Below, piece after piece: positions 6,886 to 15,097 of a stretch of DNA of 48,855 nt (position 1 is the stretch's first letter; each line of letters opens with the position of its first letter). The stretch comes from an uncultured Ectothiorhodospiraceae bacterium. GTDB lineage: Bacteria; Pseudomonadota; Gammaproteobacteria; UBA9214. Where the stretch lies: the NCBI GenBank assembly GCA_947258545.1, contig CAMYJI010000013.1:1-48855 (forward strand), read 5' to 3'. Below the pieces are notes generated by a model, which did not search any database, was not told the origin of the DNA, and saw only the letters and a program-made list of their open reading frames with translations. The translations under genes and the position numbers were made by a program.

Positions 6886-9750
6886 CTAATGCGTCAGTAG
6901 CGTCGCGTCGGTGGTTTGCGCCGCCTGTGTGATGCTCGACAGGGACTCGCTCGGCCGTCCAATGAAGTTGCCCTGTGCGCGGTCAACACCCATCTGACCG
7001 AGTATCTGCAGGGTTTCCTCGTTCTCGACACACTCCGCAATGGTCTGCTTGCCCAGTGCATGGGCGACCTGGTTCATGGATTCGACCATGGCCTGGTCCA
7101 CCGAGCTGTGTGCCATGCCTTTCACGAAGCTGCCGTCGATCTTGAGTTTGTCGACCGGCAGGTGTTTCAGGTAGGCGAAGGAAGAAAAGCCCGAGCCGAA
7201 ATCATCAAGCGCGAACTGGCAACCGATGTCCTTCAGGGCGCCGATGAACTCCTCGGCCGCGGACAGGTTGGCAATGGCGGCGGTCTCGGTTATCTCGAAG
7301 GTGACCAGGGTCGGCTCCAGGCCGGTGCTTGCCAGCATCTCCTGGATCAATGGCAGCAGCCCGGCATCTTCAAATGCCTTGCCGGACAGGTTGATTGAGA
7401 AGCTGGTATGGCTTCCCTGCGCATGCAGTTCGCTGAGTTGCCTGATGGCGCGTTTGACAATCCAGCGATCAACGCTGTGGATCAGGCCAAAACGTTCGGC
7501 TGCAGGCATGAAACCACCCGGCAGGATGACCTGTCCGTCATCGCAAATCATGCGTACCAGCACCTCGTAGTCACTGATCTCGCCGCTGGCGATAGAGAAG
7601 ATCGGCTGGTAGACCAGCTGGAAACGGTCATGCTCGAGCATTTCACGCACCCGCGTTGCCCAACCCATGTCGGCAGCCATACCGGCCTTGTCACTGTCGG
7701 CCGGGTCGTACAGCTTGGCGCGGTTGCGGCCCTGCTGCTTGGCCATGTTACAGGCCAGGTCTGCATGCGACAGCAGCTCTTCGGCTGTTGATACGCTCGG
7801 GTCGATCATGGCCACGCCGATGCTGCAGGTTATGTTGAAGGGCTTGCCTGCCTCCATGAACTTGTAGTCGTCGCACAGGGCGCGGAAATTTTCCGCGGCG
7901 CGCAGGACGTCGCGATTGTCGATGTTGTACAGCAGCAGGGTAAATTCATCGCCGCCGAAACGGGCCAGCAGGTCACCCTCGCGCACATGTGAAGACAACA
8001 AGGCAGCGACTTCGATCAGCAGGCGGTCGCCGGCAGGATGGCCGATGGTGTCGTTGATATAGCGGAACTGGTCGAGATCGAAATAGAACAAGGCACAGGC
8101 GGAACCGTTACGCGCCACGCGCGCCACCGTGCGGTCCAGTTCCTGCTGAAAATAGTTGCGATTGAACAGGCCCGTCAGAGAATCATGTTCGGCATGATAG
8201 GAAAGCTGGTGCTGGAAGGCCTTTTGTTCGGTGACGTCGCGCGCCGTACCGCTGACACGGATGACCTTGCCGGTTTTATCCTTGTGCGTCTTCGCGCTGA
8301 AGCTCAGGAAATGCGGTTTGCTTTCCGAATCCAGATGCACTGTCTCGAACTGTACCCGGTCCTTGCCCTGCAGCAGTTCCTCGATAGCCTCCTTGTCAAC
8401 CGGCGGGTGGTCGGGCGACCTGAATTCGTGAAGCTGCCGTTGCAGCATGGCCTCGGGTTCCAGTCCGTAGATAGTCAGGCAGGCGCGGTTGATATAGGTG
8501 AGACAGCCATGCACATCGATCGTCCATACCAGGTCGTGCGCGGTTTCAACCAGGTCGCGGTAGCGGACCTCGGCCTCTTTCAACTGCTTCTCGATGGTCC
8601 TGCGCCGGGAGACGTCTGCAACCAGGCAGGTGAACATGCGGTGGCCGTTGATATGCATCTCGCTGGTGCGTACCGACATCTGCATCGGTGCGCCATTGCG
8701 GTGATAACCCTTGAGTTCGGATTCACCTTCAAGCGGACGCAGCCTGTTTTCATTGTCGATCAAATCCGGCAACAGCGACTTGATTGAGCGCTGGCAAATC
8801 TCGGTGTTCAGGTAGCCAAAAAGTTTTTCCGCGGCAGGATTGAAGGTCTCGATCAACCCCTGTTCGTTGGTGACGATGATGCCCTCTGCGGTATTGTCGA
8901 TGACGGCGCGCATGTGGGTTTCCTGTTCACCGAGGCGCCGGAACAGCTTGCCGAGTGCCTGGGTCATGAAACCGATCTCATCGGTCGATTGCGGGCTCAA
9001 CCTTGCCAGGTCGGCATGTCTCGAGGCGCCGCTGCGCATGAACAACTCCTGCACCGGTGACAGTGCCTGCGACACACTGCGAATCGAAAACAGGGTGATG
9101 GTCACGGTGATGGCAACCAGGGTCAGCCAGATGGCCACATGGTCCGGGGCCAGGTTGCCGGTCTGCTGTAGCTGATAGTTCATCAGTACCGAGTAGGACA
9201 GCAGCGGCACAAAGCCACCCAGCAGCATGATCCTGGACTTGAGGCTCACCTGGATCTTCTGCAGGCTGAGTTGCCCGGCCAGTTTCCCGATCAGATCCAG
9301 TGCCAGCTGGTAGGTCGGCAGGCCGACCAGGGCCGCCACCGACAGCTGCAGCAGCATGAGCTGCAGGAACGGGCCCAGTGACGTGGCGATGGGTTTCTGG
9401 GCCGCCAGGAAAAACAGTGCCGGAGTCGCCAGTGCATACAGGATGTAGCAGCTCCAGTAGTCCCGGCTGAAACGCGCCAGGCGCTGTTGCTGGTGGGCCG
9501 TCAGACCGCCACGCTGCCGGGTGAATTCTCCCAAGCTATTGAAATAACTTGAAAAATAGGCGTATGACCAGAGCGTCGTACCGAGTACGAAGCTCATCAG
9601 GATGGCCGCTGTCTGGGGATCCCTCAATTCATCGGGGGTGATCAGGCCGAACAATACGGCACTGACCAGGCCGGCGATGGGTGCCAGCAGCAGGCCGGTG
9701 ATAATCAGTGTGGTAAAGCGTGTACGAATGGTTTTTAGCTCACTCAACAT
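6886..9750 (-). CDS. Membrane PAS-PAS-GGDEF-EAL cyclic-di-GMP enzyme
   Basis: This 954-residue protein has an N-terminal region of about 6 membrane helices (residues 15-225), a HAMP-like linker, and two PAS domains (about 275-390 and 395-515). The GGDEF domain has intact RFGGDEF near residue 600 and an RxxD inhibitory site (REGD) five residues before it. The EAL domain has EVLVR near 728, and the ITETA and DDFGSG motifs are present. Both diguanylate cyclase and phosphodiesterase chemistry therefore look possible. The PAS domains suggest redox, oxygen or small-ligand sensing. The gene is flanked by convergent uvrD and a divergent transporter gene and is likely transcribed alone. Confidence 0.9.
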   Translation of the reverse strand: MLSELKTIRTRFTTLIITGLLLAPIAGLVSAVLFGLITPDELRDPQTAAILMSFVLGTTLWSYAYFSSYFNSLGEFTRQRGGLTAHQQQRLARFSRDYWSCYILYALATPALFFLAAQKPIATSLGPFLQLMLLQLSVAALVGLPTYQLALDLIGKLAGQLSLQKIQVSLKSRIMLLGGFVPLLSYSVLMNYQLQQTGNLAPDHVAIWLTLVAITVTITLFSIRSVSQALSPVQELFMRSGASRHADLARLSPQSTDEIGFMTQALGKLFRRLGEQETHMRAVIDNTAEGIIVTNEQGLIETFNPAAEKLFGYLNTEICQRSIKSLLPDLIDNENRLRPLEGESELKGYHRNGAPMQMSVRTSEMHINGHRMFTCLVADVSRRRTIEKQLKEAEVRYRDLVETAHDLVWTIDVHGCLTYINRACLTIYGLEPEAMLQRQLHEFRSPDHPPVDKEAIEELLQGKDRVQFETVHLDSESKPHFLSFSAKTHKDKTGKVIRVSGTARDVTEQKAFQHQLSYHAEHDSLTGLFNRNYFQQELDRTVARVARNGSACALFYFDLDQFRYINDTIGHPAGDRLLIEVAALLSSHVREGDLLARFGGDEFTLLLYNIDNRDVLRAAENFRALCDDYKFMEAGKPFNITCSIGVAMIDPSVSTAEELLSHADLACNMAKQQGRNRAKLYDPADSDKAGMAADMGWATRVREMLEHDRFQLVYQPIFSIASGEISDYEVLVRMICDDGQVILPGGFMPAAERFGLIHSVDRWIVKRAIRQLSELHAQGSHTSFSINLSGKAFEDAGLLPLIQEMLASTGLEPTLVTFEITETAAIANLSAAEEFIGALKDIGCQFALDDFGSGFSSFAYLKHLPVDKLKIDGSFVKGMAHSSVDQAMVESMNQVAHALGKQTIAECVENEETLQILGQMGVDRAQGNFIGRPSESLSSITQAAQTTDATLLTH

Positions 9751-10009
9751 GATTCTGTAGCGGAACCTCCTCCAAATCGGCGTCAGAGCGTGCCGGCTGG
9801 GTTGTGTGAGGGCGGATAATTTAAATTTTTATAAATTAGTGTAATAGCTTTGATACTGAAAGCGTTCGCTGAATACTACGACATAAGTCTCTGGAATTTC
9901 AATATGAGTAGGACAATTTATTTCCAATCATCCTGCCGGATGCAGAGGCCACGCCGGGGCGACCGGCGTACAATGCCTGTTTTCACCACACTGGGATACG
10001 GGGATGTAG

Positions 10010-11119
10010 ATGAATAGACGTGATTTTCTCGGCAAGGCCGGTAGCGGTGCGCTGTTGACAGGCGCCGTTCTGAGCGGTTGTCAGCAGACTGAAGCACCCT
10101 CCGGTGTTGCACCAGGCGTGGTCAGCGGGACCATCACCTGGAAACTGGTGACGACCTGGCCAAAGAATTTTCCCGGCCTGGGTACGGGTGCGAACAACCT
10201 CGCGCGGCTCATCGGCGAGATGAGCAGTGGCCGGCTACAGGTCAAGATCTATGGCGCCGGTGAACTGGTGCCGGCGCTCGAGGTGTTCGACGCGGTGTCC
10301 CGCGGGACGGCTGAACTGGGCCACGGTGCGGCCTATTACTGGAAGGGCAAGAGCACGGCCGCCCAGTTTTTCGCCGCGGTGCCGTTCGGTCTGACCGCCC
10401 AGGAGATGAACGCCTGGCTCTATCATGGCGGCGGTATGGAGTTGTGGCGGGAGGTGTATGCGCCCTTCGGCCTGATCCCGGCAGCGGCCGGTAATTCCGG
10501 GGTGCAGATGGCTGGCTGGTTCAACAAGGAGATCAACAGCCTCGACGACCTGCAGGGCCTGAAGATGCGGATCCCCGGGCTCGGCGGCGAGGTGCTCAGG
10601 CGCGCGGGTGGTACCCCCGTGAACCTGCCGGGTGGCGAAATTTTCACCTCGCTGCAATCCGGCGCCATCGATGCCACGGAATGGGTCGGTCCTTATAATG
10701 ACCTGGCCTTCGGCCTCTACAAGGCGGCGAAATACTATTACTACCCCGGCTGGCACGAGCCCGGTACCACGCTGGAATGCCTGATTAACCAGGGGGCCTT
10801 TGATGCACTGCCCGCTGACCTGCAGCATATCGTGATGAATGCCTGCCGTGTTGTGAACGAAGACATGCTGGCGGAATACACGGCACGTAACAACGCGGCC
10901 CTGCAGACCCTGACAAGGGAACATCATGTCGATGTAAGGCGCCTGCCGGATGTCGTGCTCGAGCGACTGCGGGAACTCTCCGACGCGGTGGTCGCCGAGG
11001 TCGCGGAAGAAGATCCGCTCTCCGGCAAGGTCTATGCTTCTTTCAAGGAGTTTCGCGACCAGGTGGAGGCCTGGCACGACATCTCCGAGCGCGCCTACCT
11101 GAACGTGCGCGCCGGCTGA
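10010..11119 (+). CDS. TRAP transporter substrate-binding protein, TakP/DctP type
   Basis: This 369-residue protein begins with a twin-arginine-like NRRDFLGKAG and a lipobox LSGC (Cys24), so it is probably a lipid-anchored periplasmic protein. Mature-domain motifs AYYWKGK, MRIPGLGGEV and WVGPYND resemble the 2-oxo-acid-binding TakP group of DctP proteins. A plausible ligand is therefore a keto acid or similar carboxylate (inferred). GGGGATG precedes the ATG; a TACAAT hexamer near 9970 may be the -10. The matching membrane subunits are encoded about 0.65-3.7 kb downstream on the opposite strand, so this operon is split. Confidence 0.85.
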   Translation: MNRRDFLGKAGSGALLTGAVLSGCQQTEAPSGVAPGVVSGTITWKLVTTWPKNFPGLGTGANNLARLIGEMSSGRLQVKIYGAGELVPALEVFDAVSRGTAELGHGAAYYWKGKSTAAQFFAAVPFGLTAQEMNAWLYHGGGMELWREVYAPFGLIPAAAGNSGVQMAGWFNKEINSLDDLQGLKMRIPGLGGEVLRRAGGTPVNLPGGEIFTSLQSGAIDATEWVGPYNDLAFGLYKAAKYYYYPGWHEPGTTLECLINQGAFDALPADLQHIVMNACRVVNEDMLAEYTARNNAALQTLTREHHVDVRRLPDVVLERLRELSDAVVAEVAEEDPLSGKVYASFKEFRDQVEAWHDISERAYLNVRAG

Positions 11120-11139
11120 TTCAGCCGGGGACTGGAGGT

Positions 11140-11703
11140 CTATTCGAAGTTATAGGCGAACTTGAGCAGGTGAAAGTCCACATTGTCGTTGTCATTGCCG
11201 ACATCGGCATTGGAGGCGTGCTGGAACTGGTAGGCCAGTTCGTAGCGGCCCTTGCCACCGAAGCCCAGACCGACGCCCACGTGGGAGTAGATCTGGACGG
11301 CGGTATCAAGCTCCTTGCCGCCGATTTCCGTCTCCGACAGCAGGTGGGCGCCGATACCGATCTCGGAGAATGGGCTGACACCGCTGGAGATGTCGGCATC
11401 TCGCTGCAGGCGCAGTACCGGCGTGATCCCGATATCGTAGAGGTCGCTGTTGTCGATATCCGATTCCATGTAGGCCAGTGACACGTCCCAGTAGCCGCCG
11501 ACGAACCAGGCGCCCCCGTTGAACATGGTGCGGTTCCAGCGATTCTGAATGCCCAGGCGGAATACAGTGGCATCAATGGAATTGTCATCCGTACCCAGCG
11601 TGATGGAGAACGAATCGATCCACTCGTTGCCTGCGGCGTGTGCCGGGTTGAGCTGGGCGACAAGCAGCAGCGAGACAAGCAAGACCCGGATTGGCATCGT
11701 CAT
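11140..11703 (-). CDS. PagL-like lipid A 3-O-deacylase
   Basis: This 187-residue protein has a signal peptide cleaved near AHA-AG (residue 24) and alternating amphipathic strands of a small outer-membrane barrel ending in aromatic 'FAYNF'. The conserved HxSN motif is at H162-S164-N165 (QHASNA). In Pseudomonas PagL the catalytic triad is His-Ser-Glu with Glu 12 residues after Ser; here that spacing gives Asp176, a conservative change if aligned correctly. The enzyme would remove the 3-position acyl chain of lipid A. It lies between takP-like and dctM genes without obvious functional coupling. Confidence 0.75.
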   Translation of the reverse strand: MTMPIRVLLVSLLLVAQLNPAHAAGNEWIDSFSITLGTDDNSIDATVFRLGIQNRWNRTMFNGGAWFVGGYWDVSLAYMESDIDNSDLYDIGITPVLRLQRDADISSGVSPFSEIGIGAHLLSETEIGGKELDTAVQIYSHVGVGLGFGGKGRYELAYQFQHASNADVGNDNDNVDFHLLKFAYNFE

Positions 11704-11775
11704 TGTGAACCTCGTTTACAGTACTGATGGCTGGATGGTCTCATGAATACAGCCGGGTTGTCACGGCCCGGACCA

Positions 11776-13155
11776 TCAGTTCGCATAGATGAATCCGGGC
11801 AGCCAGGTGGCCAGTTGCGGCCACAGCGCCAGTATGATCAGCATGAACAACTGCAGCCCGATGAAGGGCATCACCCCCTGATAGATCTGTGCGGTTGAGA
11901 CTTCTGCCGGTGCCACGCCGCGCAGGTAGAACAGTGCGAAGCCGAAGGGCGGTGTCAGGAACGAGGTTTGCAGGTTCAGGGCGATCATGATCCCAAGCCA
12001 CACCGGGTCCAGTCCCATGGCCAGCAGCACAGGCCCGACGATGGGCACCACCACGAAGGTGATCTCGATAAAATCGAGAACGAAGCCGAGCAGGAACATC
12101 AGCAGCATCACGGCCAGCATTGCACCCACCGTGCCACCCGGCAGGCTGCCGAGGAGGTCGGCCACGATTTCGTCGCCACCAAAGCCACGGAACACCAGCG
12201 AGAACACCGACGCCCCGATCAGGATCAGGAACACCATGCAGGTGACACGTGTGGTGCTGCGCATGACATCTCGTAATATGGTCAGATTGAACTGGCCCTG
12301 TGAGATGGCCAGGAGGATGGCGCCCATGGCGCCCACCGAGGCCGCTTCCGTAGGCGTGGCAATCCCCCCCAGGATGGAACCCAGCACGGCAACGATCAAC
12401 AGCAGGGGTGGCAACAGGACCCGCAGCACCCGTTGCAGCAGGGCACCACCCGAGACCGAGTCGTGCTCCGTGTCGGTGATGGCAGGCATGGTCGCGGGGC
12501 GCACTGCAGCCGTGATGGCCAGGTAGGCGAGATACAGGCTGACCAGCAGCAGCCCCGGCAGCAGGGCGCCGCTGAACAGGTCGCCGACCGAAACGGTATC
12601 CGGGGAGAAGATGCCCATGTCGAGTTGCGCCTGCTGGTAGGCGGAGGACAGCACATCCCCCAGCAGCACCAGCACGATGGAGGGCGGGATGATCTGGCCG
12701 AGGGTGCCGGCCGCGCAGATGGTCCCGGCCGCGATACGCGGATCATAGCCGCGGCGCAGCATGGTTGGCAGCGACAGCAGCCCCATGGTAACCACGGTGG
12801 CGCCGACGATACCGGTGCTGGCAGCAAGCAGCATGCCGACCAGGGTGACCGAAAAGCCCAGTCCGCCGCGCAGGCGCCCGAACAGTGCTGACATGGTGTC
12901 GAGCAGGTTTTCGGCCACGCGCGAGCGTTCCAGCATCACCCCCATGAACACGAACAGCGGAACGGCAATCAGGGTGAGGTTGGTCATGATGCCGTAGAGG
13001 CGGTTGGGCAGGGCATCGAGGAAGGCACTGTCGAAGTTGCCCGTCAGCTGCCCGACAAAGGCAAAGCCGAGCGCGGTGCCCGCCAGTGTGAACGCCACCG
13101 GGAAGCCCGTCACCAGCAACAGGCAGACAACCACGAACAGCAGTAGCGGTATCAT
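11776..13155 (-). CDS. TRAP transporter large membrane subunit (DctM)
   Basis: This 459-residue protein runs from ATG 13155, preceded by AGGA at suitable spacing; a longer in-frame start exists but overlaps dctQ. It has about 12 hydrophobic segments, and typical DctM signatures include 'FAGVMLERS'-type helix ends, 'GGIATPTEAA', 'LGFVLDFIEI' and 'NLQTSFLTPPFGFALFYLRG'. It forms the ion-coupled channel of a tripartite ATP-independent periplasmic transporter together with the upstream DctQ. The 'LDFIEI' and 'GVAPAEV' segments match the subgroup usually paired with TakP-type receptors. Confidence 0.9.
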   Translation of the reverse strand: MIPLLLFVVVCLLLVTGFPVAFTLAGTALGFAFVGQLTGNFDSAFLDALPNRLYGIMTNLTLIAVPLFVFMGVMLERSRVAENLLDTMSALFGRLRGGLGFSVTLVGMLLAASTGIVGATVVTMGLLSLPTMLRRGYDPRIAAGTICAAGTLGQIIPPSIVLVLLGDVLSSAYQQAQLDMGIFSPDTVSVGDLFSGALLPGLLLVSLYLAYLAITAAVRPATMPAITDTEHDSVSGGALLQRVLRVLLPPLLLIVAVLGSILGGIATPTEAASVGAMGAILLAISQGQFNLTILRDVMRSTTRVTCMVFLILIGASVFSLVFRGFGGDEIVADLLGSLPGGTVGAMLAVMLLMFLLGFVLDFIEITFVVVPIVGPVLLAMGLDPVWLGIMIALNLQTSFLTPPFGFALFYLRGVAPAEVSTAQIYQGVMPFIGLQLFMLIILALWPQLATWLPGFIYAN

Positions 13156-13186
13156 CGTGCCGTTTTCCTGATACCCGGTCGCCTGT

Positions 13187-13741
13187 TCACAGTTCCCGGT
13201 CCGGTCCGCCACTGACGGTGTCTGTTTGCGGTTGCCAGCCGGCCAGTACCAGGATGCTGTTCAGGGCCAGGGAAAGTCCCTGCAGCAGGAGCAGTGCGGC
13301 CATCAGCGGGATGGCAGTCTTCAACAGAAAGACCGCGTCCAGCCCGCCGGCCTCCTGGGAGCCTTCGCGCATGGACCACGAAACGACGACATATTCCCAG
13401 CTGACGAACAGGATGAACGCGCAGACCGGCATCAGCATCAGCAGTGTGCCCAACAGGTTGACCCAGGCTTTGCCGCGAGGTCCGAGGTCGCTATAGAGGA
13501 TGTCCACGCGGACATGAGCGTCATGTTTCAGGGTGTAGGCGGCGCCCAGCATGAAGACCGTGGCATGCAGGTAGGAGATGGACTCCTGCAGGGCAATGGA
13601 GCCGCTCTGGAAGACATAGCGCAGGACGACCACGGCAAAGGTGATCAGAACTGTCCCCAGTGTCAGCCAGGCAATGAGGCGCCCGGTCGCTTCGGAAAGG
13701 TGGTCTATGCCCAGGGCGAGGGCATGGAGTTTTGCATACAT
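13187..13741 (-). CDS. TRAP transporter small membrane subunit (DctQ)
   Basis: The protein has 184 residues from ATG 13739-13741, which has GGGAGG 8 bp upstream; a TTG 18 bp earlier is less likely. It has four membrane helices (about 22-45, 55-75, 95-117 and 137-160) and the DctQ hallmark RYVFQSGSIALQESISYLH near residue 45. It ends 31 bp before dctM, so the two form one transcript. DctQ is needed for assembly and coupling of the transporter with the receptor encoded at 10010. Confidence 0.88.
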   Translation of the reverse strand: MYAKLHALALGIDHLSEATGRLIAWLTLGTVLITFAVVVLRYVFQSGSIALQESISYLHATVFMLGAAYTLKHDAHVRVDILYSDLGPRGKAWVNLLGTLLMLMPVCAFILFVSWEYVVVSWSMREGSQEAGGLDAVFLLKTAIPLMAALLLLQGLSLALNSILVLAGWQPQTDTVSGGPDREL

Positions 13742-13876
13742 GTCGCCGGCCTCCCGCAATAAACCGGATCAACTACTAAACGGGTGCGGACGCCGCATGA
13801 GGTAAGGATGCGAATTATTCGTGCAACACTTCGCAAAAGACAGACGCACGGGACAGGTTACGGGCGTGCCGGGCGA

Positions 13877-14209
13877 TTACCAGCGGAAGATCATCCAGCT
13901 CGGTACCAGCAGCGCTGGTTCGAGTTTGTTGTAGCGTGATTCCAGCGAGCCGTCACCGTCCTTGTCGATCAGGTAGTACGGTGGGCCGGTGCGCGGTTCG
14001 ATCTTGACCATGTAGAGTTCGCCGTTGACGCGGTACTCATGAATGGTTTCATCGGTCCGCTTGATGATACTGACCTCGGGCTCGAGTTCCTCCGCCGTAT
14101 CGGTGCCCGTGGGCGCTGGTGCCATTTCCGGCAGGGGTTCGAGGGACGGTTCCACAGCGGGTACCGGCAACGGAGCGAGCAGCATCAAGGCGAGCAGAAT
14201 TTTTTTCAC
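13877..14209 (-). CDS. DUF2782 periplasmic protein
   Basis: This 110-residue protein has a signal peptide (cleavage near PVPAVEP), a Pro/Glu-rich linker, then the compact DUF2782 domain (about 48-110: 'EYRVNGELYMVKIEP', 'GPPYYLIDKDGDGSLESR', 'VPSWMIFRW'). The domain is commonly encoded next to polA in gammaproteobacteria, and here it lies 20 bp downstream of the LOG-family gene and close to polA. The DxDGDG segment resembles a calcium-binding loop. The function is unknown. Confidence 0.85.
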   Translation of the reverse strand: MKKILLALMLLAPLPVPAVEPSLEPLPEMAPAPTGTDTAEELEPEVSIIKRTDETIHEYRVNGELYMVKIEPRTGPPYYLIDKDGDGSLESRYNKLEPALLVPSWMIFRW

Positions 14210-14229
14210 GGCGTTATACCTGCGTTCAA

Positions 14230-14955
14230 TCAGAGTTCCAGCAGCTTTTCCTTTTCCTGTTCCGAGGGTTCGAAGCTGATATGTTCATAGTAGTCAAAGA
14301 TAGCATCCACGACCTCCTGTGGCTTGTCCAGCACCTTGAACAGGTCGAGGTCCTCTGCAGAAATGGTGCCCTGGGTGACCAGGGTCTGCTTGAACCAGTC
14401 GATCAGGCCGGTCCAGAACTCGGACACCACCAGGATAATGGGAATGCGCCGCGTCTTGTTGGTCTGCACCAGGGTGAGTATCTCCGCCAGTTCGTCCAGG
14501 GTACCGAATCCGCCCGGGAGCACCACGTAGGCCGAGGCGTACTTGACGAACATCACCTTGCGCGAAAAAAAGTGGCGAAAATTGAGCCCGATGTCCTGGT
14601 ACTCGTTGCCGGCCTGCTCCATCGGCAGCTGGATGTTCAGACCGATGCTGGGTGATTTGCCGGCAAAGGCCCCCTTGTTGCTGGCCTCCATGATGCCCGG
14701 CCCGCCGCCGCTGATCACCGCGAAGCCGGCATTCGACAGCGCGAGGCAGATTTCTTCGGCCAGCTTGTAGTTGGGATGGTCTGGCGCGGTGCGGGCGGAA
14801 CCGAACACGCTCACCGAGGGCTTGACTTGGGCCAGTCGCTCGAAGCCCTCCACAAATTCGGCCATGATCTGGAAAATCTTCCAGGATTCGCGCGTCAGTT
14901 GCGAGTCGTTTTTTGGCGGGGTTCCGTGGGTCTTGAGCCGGGAATCTTTATTCAT
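14230..14955 (-). CDS. LOG-family nucleotide 5'-monophosphate phosphoribohydrolase
   Basis: This 241-residue protein has the two LOG/lysine decarboxylase-like signatures: SGGGPGIMEASNKGA near residues 80-95 and PGGFGTLDE near 150, which bind and hydrolyse a nucleoside monophosphate. Family members release a base from cytokinin ribotides or purine/pyrimidine nucleotides; bacterial housekeeping forms often act on AMP- or IMP-like substrates. It is divergent from polA and just upstream of the DUF2782 gene, with which it probably forms an operon. Confidence 0.85.
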   Translation of the reverse strand: MNKDSRLKTHGTPPKNDSQLTRESWKIFQIMAEFVEGFERLAQVKPSVSVFGSARTAPDHPNYKLAEEICLALSNAGFAVISGGGPGIMEASNKGAFAGKSPSIGLNIQLPMEQAGNEYQDIGLNFRHFFSRKVMFVKYASAYVVLPGGFGTLDELAEILTLVQTNKTRRIPIILVVSEFWTGLIDWFKQTLVTQGTISAEDLDLFKVLDKPQEVVDAIFDYYEHISFEPSEQEKEKLLEL

Positions 14956-15097
14956 GGTCAGCGTGAACGTGCATCCTGATTAAGGCCGAGATAACAATAC
15001 CGAAGGGGATGGAAACGGCTTTGATGATACCATGTTCGCCCGTATTGAATCGGTAGCCGGACAGTGCTTGCCGATTGTCCGTGCACCAGGTCATGCT

